Below, piece by piece: positions 24,494 through 24,812 of a stretch of 24,812 nucleotides of DNA; position 1 is the stretch's first letter, and each line of letters begins with the position of its first letter. Below the pieces are notes generated by a model. It had not been told where the DNA came from. It saw only the letters and a list, made by a program, of their open reading frames with translations, and did no database searches. A program made the translations under genes and the position numbers. The DNA is from Bacteroidales bacterium UBA4912. Lineage in GTDB: Bacteria > Bacteroidota > Bacteroidia > Bacteroidales > Dysgonomonadaceae. The stretch spans positions 1 through 24,812 of the forward strand of contig DHCC01000035.1 in assembly GCA_002398875.1 (NCBI GenBank). Reading direction: 5' to 3'.

Positions 24494-24802
24494 ATGAACA
24501 TTTTTGTAGCTGGCTTAAGTTATCAGATTACTGACGCCGATTTAAAAGAACTTTTTGAGGAATATGGTGAAGTGTCCTCAGCGAAAATTATTACCGACCG
24601 TGAAACACGCCGTTCAAAAGGATACGGCTTTGTGGAAATGTCTAACGAAGATGATGGTCAGCGTGCCATTGAAGAACTAAACGATGCAGAATACGACGGA
24701 CGTACATTGTCTGTTTCAGTGGCTCGCCCACGTACCGAAAGACCCGCTGGTGGCGGTGGCAATCGTGGTGGTTACGGAAATCGCGACAGAAACAGGTATT
24801 AA
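24494..24802 (+). CDS. RNA-binding protein with one RRM domain and Gly/Arg tail
   Basis: The 102-residue protein is almost entirely one RNA recognition motif. RNP2 is IFVAGL (residues 3-8) and RNP1 is KGYGFVEM (42-49), both with the aromatic residues that stack on RNA bases. The tail RPAGGGGNRGGYGNRDRNRY is rich in Gly and Arg and probably adds unspecific RNA contact. Small single-RRM proteins of this kind are common and abundant in Bacteroidota and cyanobacteria, and in Bacteroides they affect many transcripts. It is cytosolic. The gene is complete; the window ends ten bases after its stop. It has a long leader with a hairpin, which would suit post-transcriptional control. Confidence 0.95.
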   Translation: MNIFVAGLSYQITDADLKELFEEYGEVSSAKIITDRETRRSKGYGFVEMSNEDDGQRAIEELNDAEYDGRTLSVSVARPRTERPAGGGGNRGGYGNRDRNRY

Positions 24803-24812
24803 TCTTTATAGG

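Noticed and set aside
1..24812. CRISPR array, rRNA, complete tRNA, or insertion sequence
   Set aside because: No regularly spaced repeats, no rRNA-like stretch, no full tRNA fold and no transposase frame were seen on reading both strands; the only tRNA-like sequence is the 3'-end fragment at 1540-1555.

Overview
The window is a piece of a Bacteroidota chromosome. It most resembles an anaerobic member of the Bacteroidales related to Dysgonomonadaceae or Porphyromonadaceae; this placement is an inference from gene content. The pointers are a sprA gene of the type IX secretion system beside ruvA, an rprX/rprY two-component pair, a Bacteroidota-type tyrosine integrase, several promoters with the Bacteroidota -7 element TAnnTTTG, and very little Shine-Dalgarno sequence before genes.

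Left end (1 to about 1850): a complete tyrosine recombinase gene on the minus strand. About 150 bases upstream of it, a 16-base block reads exactly like the 3' end of a serine tRNA with no tRNA in front of it. I read this as the distal attachment site of an integrated element that lies to the left, mostly outside the window. A start-less two-helix membrane ORF remnant lies next to the site on the chromosomal side.

Region 1950 to 8530: a small SAM-dependent methyltransferase, an 89-base imperfect palindrome, then a minus-strand metal-efflux cluster. In transcription order the cluster is a small exported His/Cys-rich protein with its own good promoter, a lipoprotein periplasmic adaptor, and a CzcA/CusA-type RND pump. 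No outer-membrane factor is encoded in the window.

Region 8500 to 12100: rprX-rprY (histidine kinase and OmpR-type regulator, 1 base apart) ending in a strong intrinsic terminator, and divergently a secreted TIM-barrel sugar-phosphate isomerase-like protein with a twin-arginine leader.

Region 12100 to 21400 (minus strand): sprA, ruvA and a one-chain iron-sulfur L-serine ammonia-lyase. The sprA frame continues 121 codons upstream of its first ATG and encodes the signal peptide and the expected SprA N-terminus, but it has no in-frame ATG, GTG or TTG there. Translation therefore seems to begin at a CTG.

Region 21400 to the end: an acyl-ACP thioesterase, a convergent intergenic region with two related palindromic repeats in opposite orientation, a PIN-PhoH ATPase with a structured leader, and a glycine/arginine-tailed RRM protein with a long leader. 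Most of the window is ordinary core chromosome. The more unusual signals are the non-AUG start of sprA, the tRNA-Ser attachment scar, the paired palindromes at 22288-22624 and the structured leaders of phoH-like and RRM genes. I do not see a clearly new multi-gene system.
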